A stretch of 64,000 nucleotides of DNA, taken from NCBI GenBank assembly GCA_019188255.1, contig JAETXT010000013.1, positions 2,356,001 to 2,420,000 of the forward strand. The letters run 5' to 3'. Shown piece by piece: positions 45,162-56,175 of the stretch. Position numbers and translations under genes: made by a program. The first letter of the stretch is position 1. Each line of letters starts with the position of its first letter. The DNA comes from Verticillium longisporum. Lineage: Eukaryota > Ascomycota > Sordariomycetes > Glomerellales > Plectosphaerellaceae. The notes beneath the pieces were generated by a model that saw only the letters and a list, made by a program, of their open reading frames with translations, was not told the origin of the DNA and did no database searches.

Positions 45162-48100
45162 TCAACAGGAGCGATGATGCAAACCCGCCGCTCCATCCCG
45201 GTTCTTATATGGATCCTCGGGCGAGAACCGCATTAGGAGCGGCCTGCCAGAAACATGAGTAATGACGACCGTCGATCCACTAACCCATGATCGGTTCCCT
45301 CGGTACTCTGGAGGGAGCCAGAGAATCCGCTGGTTCTCTTTCATGATCCATGTTTTGCTGGAATCTATGCTGTAGCCCACGAATGGCAGTCCACCTTCTG
45401 TAGGAAACAGCTGAGACCTGTTTCTACCAGACAGGTCCAGAGCAAGCATGCCGACTTCGGTGTGGAGGTATGATGATCTTGACGGGTCAAACGATATGTT
45501 GCAGAGAGCCTGTCCAGCATTGACCGTCTGCAGACATTTGCCTGTACTCACATCCCAGATCTTGATATACCTGCCCTCCATCGCAGATGCGACGCGAACC
45601 CCGTCTGCTTGAATCGCGATCGATGAGACCATAACGGACGCACTATCTTTGAGTGTCTGTAAGCATGCGCCCGTGTTTGTGTCCCATATTCTGATTATTT
45701 CACCAAGCGCGCCGGGGCAGCGTAAGGCTAATGCGACCACTAGTCCGTCTGCCGTAATCGTAACCGAGCTAACATTATTGACGTGGGTGTAGAATGTCCG
45801 CATACACTTGCCTGTCGTCACGTCCCAAGTTTTTATTGATTCATCCCAGGACACTGATACGAGCCGTCGTTGGCTGGCTGTCAACGCAATTGACTCGACC
45901 ATGTCGCGGTGGCCGTTGAGGTCTGTACGCACGTAGCCGTAGCTATATCCCAAATCTTTATGGTATTATCGCGGGACCCGGAAACAAGCCGCTGGCTGTC
46001 TGCTGTAAAAGCAAAGGCCTTGGCACCGCCACGATGACCATTGAGTGTCTTAATATACTTGCCCGTAGCTGTGTCCCCAATCTTGATAGAACCATCATGA
46101 AATCCTATTGCGTACGTTTGGCCGTCGGTTGTGAATGTCGTTGATATTGGGGTCGAGTAAGTATGCTTGGGCGTCTGCGAATACACCCCCTGGGTAGTGT
46201 CCCAGATCTTAACTTTTCCAGAGTACGACCCTGAAGCAAGCCGATGGGCATCTGCCGTCAACGCGACCGACAGGATTGGGTCGCCACGGCACCCAAGCGT
46301 CTTTAGACATTCACCTGTAGTGGTGTCCCAGATCTTAATAGTTTCGTCAATCGGTGTAAATGATGCGAGTCGCTTGCTGTCTAGTGTGAATGAGAGCGCC
46401 CGAGCGAGTCTAGTGTGACCATAGAGCGTTCGTAGGCACACACCCGTAATTGCATCCCAGATCTTGACAGTTTTGTCAAGTGAAGCTGATGCAATCCAAT
46501 CTCCGTCTGCTGTGGATGTGACCAATGTGACTGACTTCTTGTGACCCTTGAGTGTTCGTAGACACGTGCCGGTGGCCGCGTCCCAGATTTTGATAAAAGT
46601 ATCATCTGTCACTACGAGCCGCTGATCATTTCCTATGACCGCGGCCGACCAGAAACAGCCAACGTGGCCCTCTAGCATGTGTATACACTTGCCAGTAGCT
46701 ATTTCACATATCTGCACCGTCGTCCCATCGTAAGATACCGAAGCAAGCCAACTATCTGCTGCAAACGCGGCTGACCTGATATAGCGATTGTGGCCTTCCA
46801 GGGTCTGTAGGCAACTACCAGTGGCCACATCCCACAGCTGGATCATTCCATCTTGCGATGCCGAAGCAAGCCGATCATCTGCGATGAACGCTGCTGACAT
46901 GATACAGCCATTGTGGCCCTCCAGCGTTTGGAGACACGTGCCCGTGGCCACGTCCCAGATCTTGACAGTTCCATCTTCCGAGGCTGAAGCAAGTCGGTGA
47001 CCATCTTCTGTGAACGAGACCGAGTAGATGGTACCGTCGTGGCCTTCGAGTGTTTGCAGGCACGCGCTCCAATCTTGCTCTACTGTCGCCCCGAACGTGA
47101 CCCAGCTCGGCGCTTCGTCTTGATATAGACTCTTTACCACACTGCGCATTGGGGTGAAAACGAGAGCGGCTACATACAGCTGCAGCGGCGCACTCTCTAT
47201 CATCGACCTATAGTAGAGAACGAATCGTAAAGCGTCCCGCAGTTGTTCTGATAAGTCTTGGGATAAATCGCTGACCTGGAATAAGTTAGATTTATGATGC
47301 CGGGAAATAAAGTGGCATAATGTGATCTTACATCCATAGTCTCAAGCTTCTGTATTGCTTGTACTGCGTGCGGTATTTCGCGGCAAAGACTCATAGCCTC
47401 TAACCAATGTAGAAATGTCTGCTTTAGGAAGACATGTAGACAACCCTCGGTCTCCTGCATACGGTCTGGGCCGGATTGGCAAAGATGATCAGCCCAATAT
47501 TTGCAACCGTATCTTACAGGGGCCAATGGATCTGGATCGGGCGGATGGATCTCATCGATTAGTATTCCAGGGGCAGCCAAGTCGTATATATCGCGTCGCA
47601 GCCTTCTGGATAGGATCTTCAGGGACGTCGAAAAGACGACACTGTGCTGGTGTGCGATACCCAGAGGGAGTATTTCACCCGAATCCTGACTTAACAGGTA
47701 ATCCTTCGCCGATTGATGCACGAAGTAAACCACGCCGTCTCGTAAGGTTAGGAAGGAACCGCAGAGTCTGATATCTTCTTGCAACGTCTGGACGCCGTCT
47801 TTGTAGCCTTCAGATGCCTCAATGAGCACGGCCAGCTCATCCAGTGCGATGGGGCGATAAGCCACGGACAAAGTTGCGAGAATATGGATGCAGAGCTTAG
47901 TGTCACGTGAGCGATAGTTCTTAATTATCCGCACCATTCGGCCATAGAGTTCATCAAGCCCTGGCGGGAAACTTTGCAGTGTGTCAAGCATTCGCTGCTT
48001 TCCGGTTCCGAGCTGGATTAGTTCGTGGCAGACCAAAGCCACCCACAAGAATGTGTCGTTGGCGTTGGTGACTAGATACTCCTGTACTGTATCGCGCATC

Positions 48101-49572
48101 TCCCTACTGAAGCGCTCCTCTAAATCTAGGTCATCGACCTGACGCTGGATGTACACACGAACTGCCCCAGTGATAAAGGCTTCCTGTAACTCAAGGCATA
48201 GTGTCATGCCCTGGGTAGCCTTGGCCAGTGTCTGTTCGACTGGGGGCGAATTGCGACTCGAAAAGAGCCATTTGGCGTCGGATGATGAAGACAGCTTCAA
48301 AATCAAATCGAGAAGCTGCTTCTGTTCCGTGGCACATTCGTCGAGCGCGTCAATGACAATAGTCTTGCCTTTCAAAAGAGTATCGGCCAGCATGTCGGTT
48401 AGAATACGTGATAGGGCAAACCACGCGTTCACGTCTGTGAAGAGGCTTTTGCCCACTTTGTCATATCGCGTGCGGACGTAGGGTATGAGCTGAGGGCATT
48501 GCTCGATCAAAAGGTATATGAGCCCGCGTAACACAGCCGTTCCGCTGTTGAGACGTTCATCGGTATCCTGACAGAAGAAATAGGCTGGCTTCTCAGTCTC
48601 CCGGGACGTCTCGCTCAGCTCGTTGATGATACCGCATAGCAGCATGGTCTTCCCCTTGCCTGGATCGCCCTTGATCCATAGCAAACGACTCTGCGGGCTG
48701 TCGCGCCATTGCAGGAATTCGGCCTGGCTGAAGATCCAGCTGTAGCAGTCCACGATGAGGTCACCTTTCGTGCTCTCTATGCGTACCTTATCGTCGCGAG
48801 GATCGGTGACATACAAGTCATGCCAGAATTGGTCTGCACCTTTGAGAGAGTCAATCATGTGGTTTGGTAGATGATCGAAGATCCTCGTTGGGTAATGCTA
48901 TGCAGGCTACTGCTTACCAAAGTTCATAGTTCCACTATTGCCCTGCTTGAACATGCTTGATTCAAAAGTGTTCGTTCCACCCGTAGGATTGTTTTGCTGT
49001 CCAACAGCTCCGGTAGCCACGGTCTGGTGTGCGTAATTTGAGCCTGCAGCCCCAAAGTCTGCATCATCCAGCGACGGCTCCACCTTAGAAAGCTCATCCA
49101 GCGCCCTCTTGATGTCTTCAACGTCCTGATACGTTGGTGTTTTGAACGCGTTGAGTGTCCCAAGCGTGGTGAGACTTCCCATGATGTCGTTCATCAACGC
49201 CTCCACCTTATGCCCCTTGGCGCCCTGCAGAATCTCGCGATACCAGCCGCGGATCGTTTCCCACGACTTTTCCCCCTCGGAATTGTCACAATTCTTTTCG
49301 AGGCCCTTGAAGATGCGGTCCAACTCGCGAGCCTTGCTGTTGCAATCGTGTAGAACGCCTCGGACCACAATCCGCTGATCTTCGGTGACGGAGTTGTCTA
49401 TGGTGCGGCGAGCATCTTCCAGCGTCTGCTTGACCAGGGGGAGGTGCTTCTCGACTTGCTTGAATGCATCAGGGAGCTTGGCAGACTTGAGTAGCTTATG
49501 CGTCGCTGTCGACGTGGCGTCGACAATGCCAACGATCGATCCGATCAAGCTGATTAAACTGGCAGGGTCCAT
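45162..49572 (-). CDS. SesA-like / NACHT / WD40 STAND receptor (fungal NLR), one frameshift as read
   Basis: This is a predicted intracellular immune or incompatibility receptor. Exon 1 (49572-48918) encodes a helical SesA-like N-terminal domain (MDPASLISLIGSIVGIVDA) and ends in a Q/N/G-rich stretch (GQQNNPTGGTNTF, GNSGTMNFG) resembling sigma-type amyloid motifs. An intron at 48840-48917 (GGTAAG donor) joins it in phase to GADQFWHDLYVTDPRDDK. The NACHT domain has Walker A GDPGKGKT (about residue 276) and Walker B TIVIDALDEC (about 380). An intron at 47276-47331 leads to VSDLSQDLSEQLRDAL and then 12-13 WD40 repeats (CLQTLEGHDGTIYSVSF ... GTVKIWDVATG), enough for two propellers. One base is missing near 45921, where QTLNGHRDMVE changes frame. 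The corrected length is about 1425 residues. Exons 1 and 2 as two separate genes is the alternative reading. No partner effector gene lies nearby. Confidence 0.85.
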
Positions 49573-50377
49573 TGGGACAGGGCGGCGTGATGAATGTCAG
49601 ACAAACCAGGTTTAGCTACACGATTGAAGGTGTGGGAATCAGGCTGAAGCAGTCTACGGGGTCAAAGAGACGCTCGTGAACTCGCGGATGGGTTAGCCTT
49701 ACATGCTCCGCTGACAAGCTGGAACCCCGCCCTCGTGCGACCATAAGCAGGCTGCCTCCAGCATGCAGTCTGGTATCAGGCGACATCCGACCAGAAGGAC
49801 GATTGGAAAGACTATCGCCGTTGGAATGATGTTGTCACACAAGCTGCATGTGTTGGTCGCTCCAGAGACATCCCTCGCCACCAGGCTCGGCCAACGGACA
49901 CCGAAGGCCAATTTGAGCGTAGCGTGTAGCCTCCTCTCATCGTCAGATGCCTCGCTTCATCTGTGTAGAATACCCTGGTTGGTGGACATCGATTTGCATA
50001 TTGACCGGGCAAACGACTTGATGGTGGTGTTGTTATCTGGTGTTGAGACTTTGGATGCGGTGTCGTGCTTTCGACGCTAGCGACGATTTGCTTCGTGACG
50101 GGTAACAGTAAGCCAAACGAAACACACACGGCTTGTGACATCACCGTCCAGGCGCAAGGGAGTAGTTGGGTTCTGGATTTGAATCCTACTGTTGAAGTTA
50201 CACGGGCTTGACGGGAACGCATGTTCCACACCTTTGCCTTTATAAATAGGTTTTGACATGTCTTTTTCAGTAGCAGGTTGAGCTACATGCCCGACAGGGG
50301 CCTGAACGACGCTGATAAATAACAAAAGATTTCAAGAAAGAAAGAAAGAAAGAAAGAAAGGGAATGCCCAGAGTTGA
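49573..50377. other. Promoter region of the NLR and 3' UTR of the reductase gene
   Basis: This 805-bp spacer separates two minus-strand genes. It holds the NLR promoter and, near 50334-50360, an AAAG microsatellite. No ORF with a domain is seen. Confidence 0.4.
50334..50360. repeat. (AAAG)n microsatellite
   Basis: Nearly seven AAAG units (27 bp) lie 18 bp beyond the stop codon of the aldo-keto reductase gene, so they are probably in its 3' UTR as CTTT repeats on the transcript. Confidence 0.9.
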
Positions 50378-51742
50378 TTAGGCGCCAATGTTGACCTTTC
50401 GAGGCGCACTCTGTTCCGCTGCAGTGTCGAACAAGTTGATGCGGTGCGGGGGTTGCCCTTGAAGTCGTCAGTGATAGGTCTTCAAGACCATGCGGCTGCA
50501 CTTACAGGTGAACGGGATAGCAAAACGTCGCTCCTCTCTGCCGAGCTCGTTGATCGCCTTGACGTCCTCGTCGGTAATCTTGATCTCCTGGAAGTTCGAC
50601 TGAATTCTCTCGGGCGTGACAGACTTGGGAATGGCGCTGTGACCGCCGACCTGGGCCCAGGCCAAGATGACCTGCGCCGGCGTCGCCGACAGCCTCTCGG
50701 CAATCCCCTTGATGACGGGGTCGTCGATGGCCATGGGTTCGCCAACGAGGTTGTTGCCGAGGGGCTGCAGCAAGTCAGCAGCTGCCCATACAGACAACGG
50801 AAGGTATACTCACAGAATAGGCCGTGATGTGGATGCCCTTCTCACCAGCGTACTTGATGATGCCATCCAGCTGGTTCAGCCGGGGATGACGCTCGACCTG
50901 GTTGACGGCGGGCGTCACTCCTGTGGCGTCGATCAAAGCCTGGAGGTAGGGGGCAGCAAAGTTGGAGACGCCGATGGCGCGGACCTTGGACTTGGGAAGA
51001 TCGACCATGGCTGTGAGGGTCAGCATGCTGCTCGGACAATTGCTGAGGGTGCCTGACCTTTCCACGTATCAACAATGGAAACGTCAAGATCGAGGTCGAT
51101 CTCACTGCCGTCAGCAGTCGCGGGGAACGGGTTGCCGTCGGTCTTCTTGAAAGCCACGGGCCAGTGAACCAGGTAGAGCTACGGACGTCAGTCGTGCAAG
51201 CAGAGGGATACGGAAGACTACGAACGTCGAGGTACTCCAGCTGGAGCTCGTTCAGGGTATCTTCGAGCGCAGGGGCGACATTTTCCGGGCGGTGCTCGCT
51301 GTGGTTTGTGAGAAGCGATCAGCGTCTCGCCATTGGGCCGACTCACGTGTTCCACAGCTTAGAGGTGATAAAAATGTCCTCACGCCTCAGCCCCGGCAGC
51401 TCAGCGAGAGCCTTCTTAATGGCCTGTCCAACTTCCTTCTGGTTGCCGTAGCTATCGAGGTCAGCGCTGCCTTCGATCGTGGTCACTACACGCACATCTT
51501 CGCCAGGTCCTGATGTTGCGGTTAGCATTGAAACGAGTCTGCGTGCAGATGGACTCACCAGATGACGGTAGCCAGCCTTCAGAGCTTCATAGACGCCCGC
51601 ACCGACAACGCCGGGGTCTGAAAGCCACGTGCCGTATCCCAGTGTCCTGAATACATCGTGTCAGTGCTGGTCAGTCGGGATGTACGATTACATACGGGAT
51701 GTAGGCGCCAGTATTGAGCTTTGCCTTTGTGCCGAACGACAT
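50378..51742 (-). CDS. Aldo-keto reductase, glycerol dehydrogenase/Gcy1-like, nine exons
   Basis: This is an NADP(H)-dependent aldehyde or ketone reductase of the AKR superfamily. The ATG at 51742 ([16 protein letters not shown]) begins a nine-exon gene; the eight introns are 44-49 bp each: 51647-51695, 51510-51558, 51452-51495, 51299-51346, 51179-51225, 51011-51057, 50765-50813 and 50458-50505. They give an uninterrupted 327-residue protein. The catalytic tetrad is visible: Asp and Tyr in GYRHLDLAKIY, Lys in FITSKLWNT, His in YLVHWPVAF. Also present are [23 protein letters not shown] and the NADP-binding [15 protein letters not shown]. The last exon adds [16 protein letters not shown] and the stop at 50378. 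The nearest types are glycerol/xylose reductase-like enzymes; the substrate is uncertain. Confidence 0.93.
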
Positions 51743-52337
51743 GATGAAGGTAGTTGATGGAGAGATTGCAGGAGGAGAATTCGGCCCTAGCAGTCAAAAC
51801 TGGACGTCGGCAATGCTCACTCGGTGGACTTTGATTATCAACCCTGGCTTCCGTAAAGGGGCTACTGTCGTGAAGCCTCTTGTGGGCGGCTAGTGCGGGG
51901 TTGGATGGCGATTCAGCAATCGCTCGCCTCCGGCCGGTAGCGTGGCGCCCAAGTCCCACTTCGTGGCCACGGTGCACGGTGAGGTGAGGGAGAAGCGTAC
52001 ATTCGGCATTCTTTTGACACGAACATCATCAGCAGAGGCTGGAATGGTGTTTGCAATTCTCGCTTACATGAAATTATAAACCCAATGCTCAGCAGAGTCA
52101 GAAGGTTGAAGCTGAAACAACTGATCTTGCTGATGGCAGATCCCTTCTCCATCAATGCGGCGTCAGGTCAGTCCCGAGTCGTTTCGGCCTAGAACGTAGA
52201 GAGCCTGACACGGGATATCTGAAGGAGACGTCGTTCTCCGAAAAAAATCGTGGAGCATGCGTCGTCCGCGTATCTACGCAGGCCCTGTACAGCATCATCG
52301 GAATCGCCGTTGACGAACAAGCCAGAGTGACTGGCGA
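51743..52337. other. Promoter of the aldo-keto reductase
   Basis: This 595-bp spacer lies between two minus-strand genes. The reductase promoter should lie here. No gene, RNA or repeat is recognised. Confidence 0.35.
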
Positions 52338-54157
52338 TCACCAATGAATGGTCCGTTCCTTTCCTGGTCGTCCCTCAGTATGCTCCTCCCAGGTGTGCAG
52401 CTTCACATTGGCCGACCGGGCTCCGACATACTCTACGGTGTAGTTGAACAGCCTCTTTAACGGGGGCACCTCGAGGTCTTCGACCTCGCCCGTGGCAGAA
52501 GTCCCGTTTAATTCTACAAGCTCCCGTTGCAGCAGCTCCTGCTCCCTCGTCATAATGGCATTGGCGATGCTGGCGCTCTCTAGGCTGTTGTTTATTCCTT
52601 CCTGTCGAGGATACTGCGTCATGAGTTGTACCGCACGACGTCGCACATTCTGAGGCTTCCCCATGTACGCGACGGCAAACAGGGCAGATTGCATCGTGCC
52701 AGACTTGGCAAACGGTGGGTGCTGACGGTGGTCGGGCTTGAGGATGCGCTCTGCGAGGTTGACAATGTACTCGTACTGTCGCGGAAGATCCTCGTCACGT
52801 TTGCTCTGGTCGGGCAGCTCGGGATCTCCGACAAATATGAGGCGGGTGGCTGCGAGGGCCAGCGACAAAGTCAGCAGCGCCTTGTAAGGCACGACCGACT
52901 GGGCGTCAGGGCTGCGGATGGTTTCTTTGACGAAGAGGTCGTGCGCCTTTCTCACTTGCTTGAAACACCGAACATAGGGCGCCTCGCGTGCGACGAAGTA
53001 GCCAAGATCCCCGTCGCCGACGTTGGGGTCCGTCTTTGACGATTGCCGCACCAGCTGCTGGCGCAAGTAGATGAGTGCGCTGAAGAGCGACTCGATCGCC
53101 TGAAGGGCGTGTGTCAAGTTGTCGACGGTCAAGGGTCTAGCTGTCCTCGAGTCCGTGGGTGTCTCCAGCGGTGCCTCGTACAGACGCCACAGATGGAAGA
53201 TCTTACTCGGCGCCACCAGCTCTGGGGCCTGGATCAAGTCTCCGTTGTCTTTGAAATAGACGAGAACCTCGAGATTCAGGAGCAGGTCCTTCAAGGGTGC
53301 GAGGCTTATCGGGCTGCTGGACGTCTGCGGAGGGACGGTCGATGCCGTGGCAGTGGCCCCGAGCGGTGCCGGCTGCTGTTCTTCGCACGTCTGCAGTTCT
53401 TCGAGGAGTTGACGGCCCGACGCGAGGTGCATGCGTGCCTGCGAATGGAGACCCTGGACCTTGCAGACGCAGGTGAAGATGACACTAATTGTCAGGGCCC
53501 TCCAGATGTCGGCCCTTTGCGAGGGTCGTTCGGTGAGCGCCCGGATCGCGTGGCTAAACTGCTGCAGGGCGAAGATCTTCTGTGGCGGATAGGACCCGAC
53601 GGTGAAGTCTAGTGTATTTGTTTCGTGAGCCGCGCCGAGACAAACGACGGCGTGCCATATTGCCGGGTCTGCATGGCAAGCACGGGGTAACTCGGCGAGC
53701 CAGAAGTCCACGTCGAAAACGCCAGCCAGCGACGGACCAGCGACGTCGAGGAAGTAACGATAGCTGCGAGTCTCTTTGGAGCATCGCTGCGGCAGGGTAG
53801 GCCGGAGGGCCAGGGCGGCGTGTTGTGGCCGAGGGAAGAAGGATTCAGAAGCCCGCGGCGAGCCTGGGCTTATGGTGGTTGGTGGTGCAGAGGCGGACAA
53901 GGGGCTGCGATCTTCTTTTGCGTAGCCATCGCATTTCCGGCCCGTAGATACGCATCGTTGACAATCAGGCTTTCCCTCATCGCAGCGCACTCGGCGTATC
54001 CTGTGATTGTTGAGCTCATGGGACCCTGAATGTCAAGCTGTACTGCACGCTGCGCAGCGCAGGAGACTCACTTGCAGGTTTGACACCCCGTTCTCACCTT
54101 TCTGTGATAGGCTCGTTTGCGAAGTGTGGTGCCCGCCAAGCCTTTCTCGTCCATCAT
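52338..54157 (-). CDS. Zn(II)2Cys6 fungal transcription factor (N-terminal zinc cluster)
   Basis: The start at 54157 (MMDEKGLAGTTLRKRAYHRK) leads into the zinc cluster VRTGCQTCK-IRRVRCDEGKPDCQRCVSTGRKCDGY, split by an intron at 54001-54071 between the second Cys and the third. All six cysteines are present in CX2CX6CX5-9CX2CX6C order. A Ser/Pro-rich linker follows, then a helical fungal-specific regulatory region with SYRYFLDVAGPSLAGVFDVD, WHAVVCLGAAHET, ADIWRALTISVIFTCVCKVQ and SGRQLLEELQT, a common layout of PRO1/ARCA-like regulators. The total is 582 residues with an intact frame, ending ERTIHW. The target genes are unknown; nothing nearby suggests a cluster-specific role, though the adjacent reductase could be tested. 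Confidence 0.88.
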
Positions 54158-54834
54158 ATGAACTGTCCTCCTCGTCAGATTGGCGTTAGAGGGGATTCCA
54201 ACATGGTCTCTATTGCATCACCATGACAGAGGGCAGGTAGTTGGCCGGGTTAGTCTCACGGCAATCGAGAGCTAGGGCAGGATTGCCAGCAATCAGGACC
54301 TGGGGCGGGGGGTGCATCCGATGGCTTGACAGGGTGCAAATGCAGGTGCCGACCAATGACATCGCGTGAGAAGTAGCCGGCTTTTGATTTGCCAATCGTT
54401 CGAGATCTGTGCCAAGCTTACATCATGGAGTGCCGTATAGATTCTCGGCATACTATTACGACCAGACCTCCGAACATCACGTCCCCAGTTCAACGCTGCC
54501 AGTCATCGCACTACTTTCACGACATATAGTCGATATTGCTGAATTTTCTAGCTACAGTACCTTCATCGGACTATTCCCAAGCATAAAGGCCTTGGAAGCT
54601 GAACCCAGCACCATTCCAGCCAGTCCATCAATGTTGGGCCTCCGACAGAACCCATCGTCCACGCCTACAAGGTCCAGTCATCCAGGTATTACCAAATGAC
54701 GAACTCTCACGTCCTTCGTTGTCTGTCCGTGTTTTCAAATTCACACCGCATACGAACGAGCCAAACGTGGACGCGAATCAAGTAATCATCATGAGCTCGT
54801 TATAAGACATTCTATCAGTACACGAGAGCCAGTC
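54158..54834. other. Promoter of the second Zn2Cys6 gene
   Basis: This 677-bp spacer separates two minus-strand genes. It contains short open frames only; nothing else is recognised. Confidence 0.35.
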
Positions 54835-55472
54835 TTAATATCCCTCCGTCTCGCGGCTCGCCTCCGTCACGCTCGCAGGCGGCACGTTGCCCTCGGCGGC
54901 GATGCTCCCAGGCACCGACTCGGGCTTGTAGTAGTCCTCGCCCTTGAACTTGCTGCCTCCAGGGCCGGGTGGGTTGCGGCCCACGTTTGTGATGGAGGCA
55001 TCCTCGCCTTGCAGCAGGGGATCATGCTTCTGGCCCTGGGTCCCGAGAGAGTCGATGCCCGGGATGCGGTAGACGTCGCCGTCGTTGGCGCCGCTGGGCT
55101 CGTTGGCGTCAAGAGCGGCTGCGGGGCCACCGTCGCCCTTGTTGTGATCGTAGAGCTCGCCGCGTGCTTGGCTGTTGCGTCTGTGAGTAAAAAGGTGTCC
55201 TGCCGTAAAGTACACAATACTTCTTACCGTCCGCGGGCGTCAAGATCGCCACCCTCCTCGGGAGGAATGCGCTTGTTGTAGCCGGCGTTTGTGGAGAGGT
55301 CGTCGCCGTACTTCACATCCGCGCCGGGGAACTTGTTCTCGGGAATGGACCTTACGCCGGCGGCGTCGTCGGCCTGCTCGCGGGCCTCGCCCGTCTTAGC
55401 CTGGTAGCTGTTGAGGTCGGCCTCGGCATCCGCCGCGATCCTGTTGAGCTGTTCGTCCGAGGGTGCAGACAT
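54835..55472 (-). CDS. Small hydrophilic, probably disordered protein
   Basis: The family is not recognised with certainty. The ATG at 55472 starts MSAPSDEQLNRIAADAEADL. One intron at 55181-55227 joins DLDARGR to RNSQARGELYDHNKGDGGPA. The product is 196 residues, rich in Gly, Asp, Glu, Ala and Pro, with no hydrophobic core, no Cys and repeated GxDxxYN/DPLLQGED-type turns; it ends ASVTEASRETEGY. Composition and the N-terminal amphipathic helix resemble LEA-like or conidial stress proteins of filamentous fungi. The codon pattern and a clean splice site support a real gene. The role in desiccation or stress is inference only. Confidence 0.75.
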
Positions 55473-56175
55473 GTTTAAAGGAGCAATAGGGTATCAATGA
55501 TTTGTCGTTTTCGTTAGGAAAGGCAAGAGAGACGAATGGTACCATGAACGCCTTGAAGCAAATGAGCCGCTGCTCTGAAGTATTTGAAGGCTGGCGCGCC
55601 TCAACACATCAGGACCCCTATGATCTCATTCCTCGTCATTTGGACTGATATCACGATGCCCCTCTCTGGTGGTCATGATTTCGTGATATCCATCAACTAG
55701 TGGTCCCCTTGTGGAGAAGGTCTCCAACACACGGAGGTCAGCTCCGGTCAATGTAGCATCACCTTGGCGTCGAGCATCACTACTGATCGATCGCTCGTTG
55801 GAGAATCTTTCGGGATTCAGAATCGCCGATGCTGCCGCTCCGTCATGTGGGTTGGTGGTGGTAGGCTGAAGCCGGTACGATGCCAGGTTGAACGTCTACA
55901 GCGGAACGCGCTTCACGATCCATTTCACAGGGCACATGCGTGTTCCTCAGTATCGCACTCAGAGCTTCATTCAGCACGGCGTTGCCCAAATGTGATAGGT
56001 GGCGCAGTGTGACAGTTCATTGTTATATAAATGCCGTCGGCGGCCCGAAAGTTTGCTATAATGGCTGCCCTAAGCGCTTGCCAGAAGGCAGCTGGACTGC
56101 ACCGCCCAGGCTTAATTCGAAAACCTTCAATCGTAAAATCTCATCCTGCTCTCGCCTCCTTGAGTCGCCCGTCCG
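55473..56175. other. Promoter of the hydrophilic protein gene
   Basis: This 703-bp spacer separates two minus-strand genes. No ORF with a domain, no RNA gene and no repeat is seen. Confidence 0.35.

Noticed and set aside
48907..49572. SesA-like exon as an independent gene next to the NLR
   Set aside because: The stop lies three codons past a GGTAAG donor, and splicing at 48917/48840 joins it in phase to the NACHT part. I keep it as an alternative product of intron retention, not a separate gene.
50378..54157. Secondary-metabolite cluster from the reductase plus Zn2Cys6 pair
   Set aside because: No PKS, NRPS, terpene synthase, P450 or transporter core gene is present; the neighbours are housekeeping genes.
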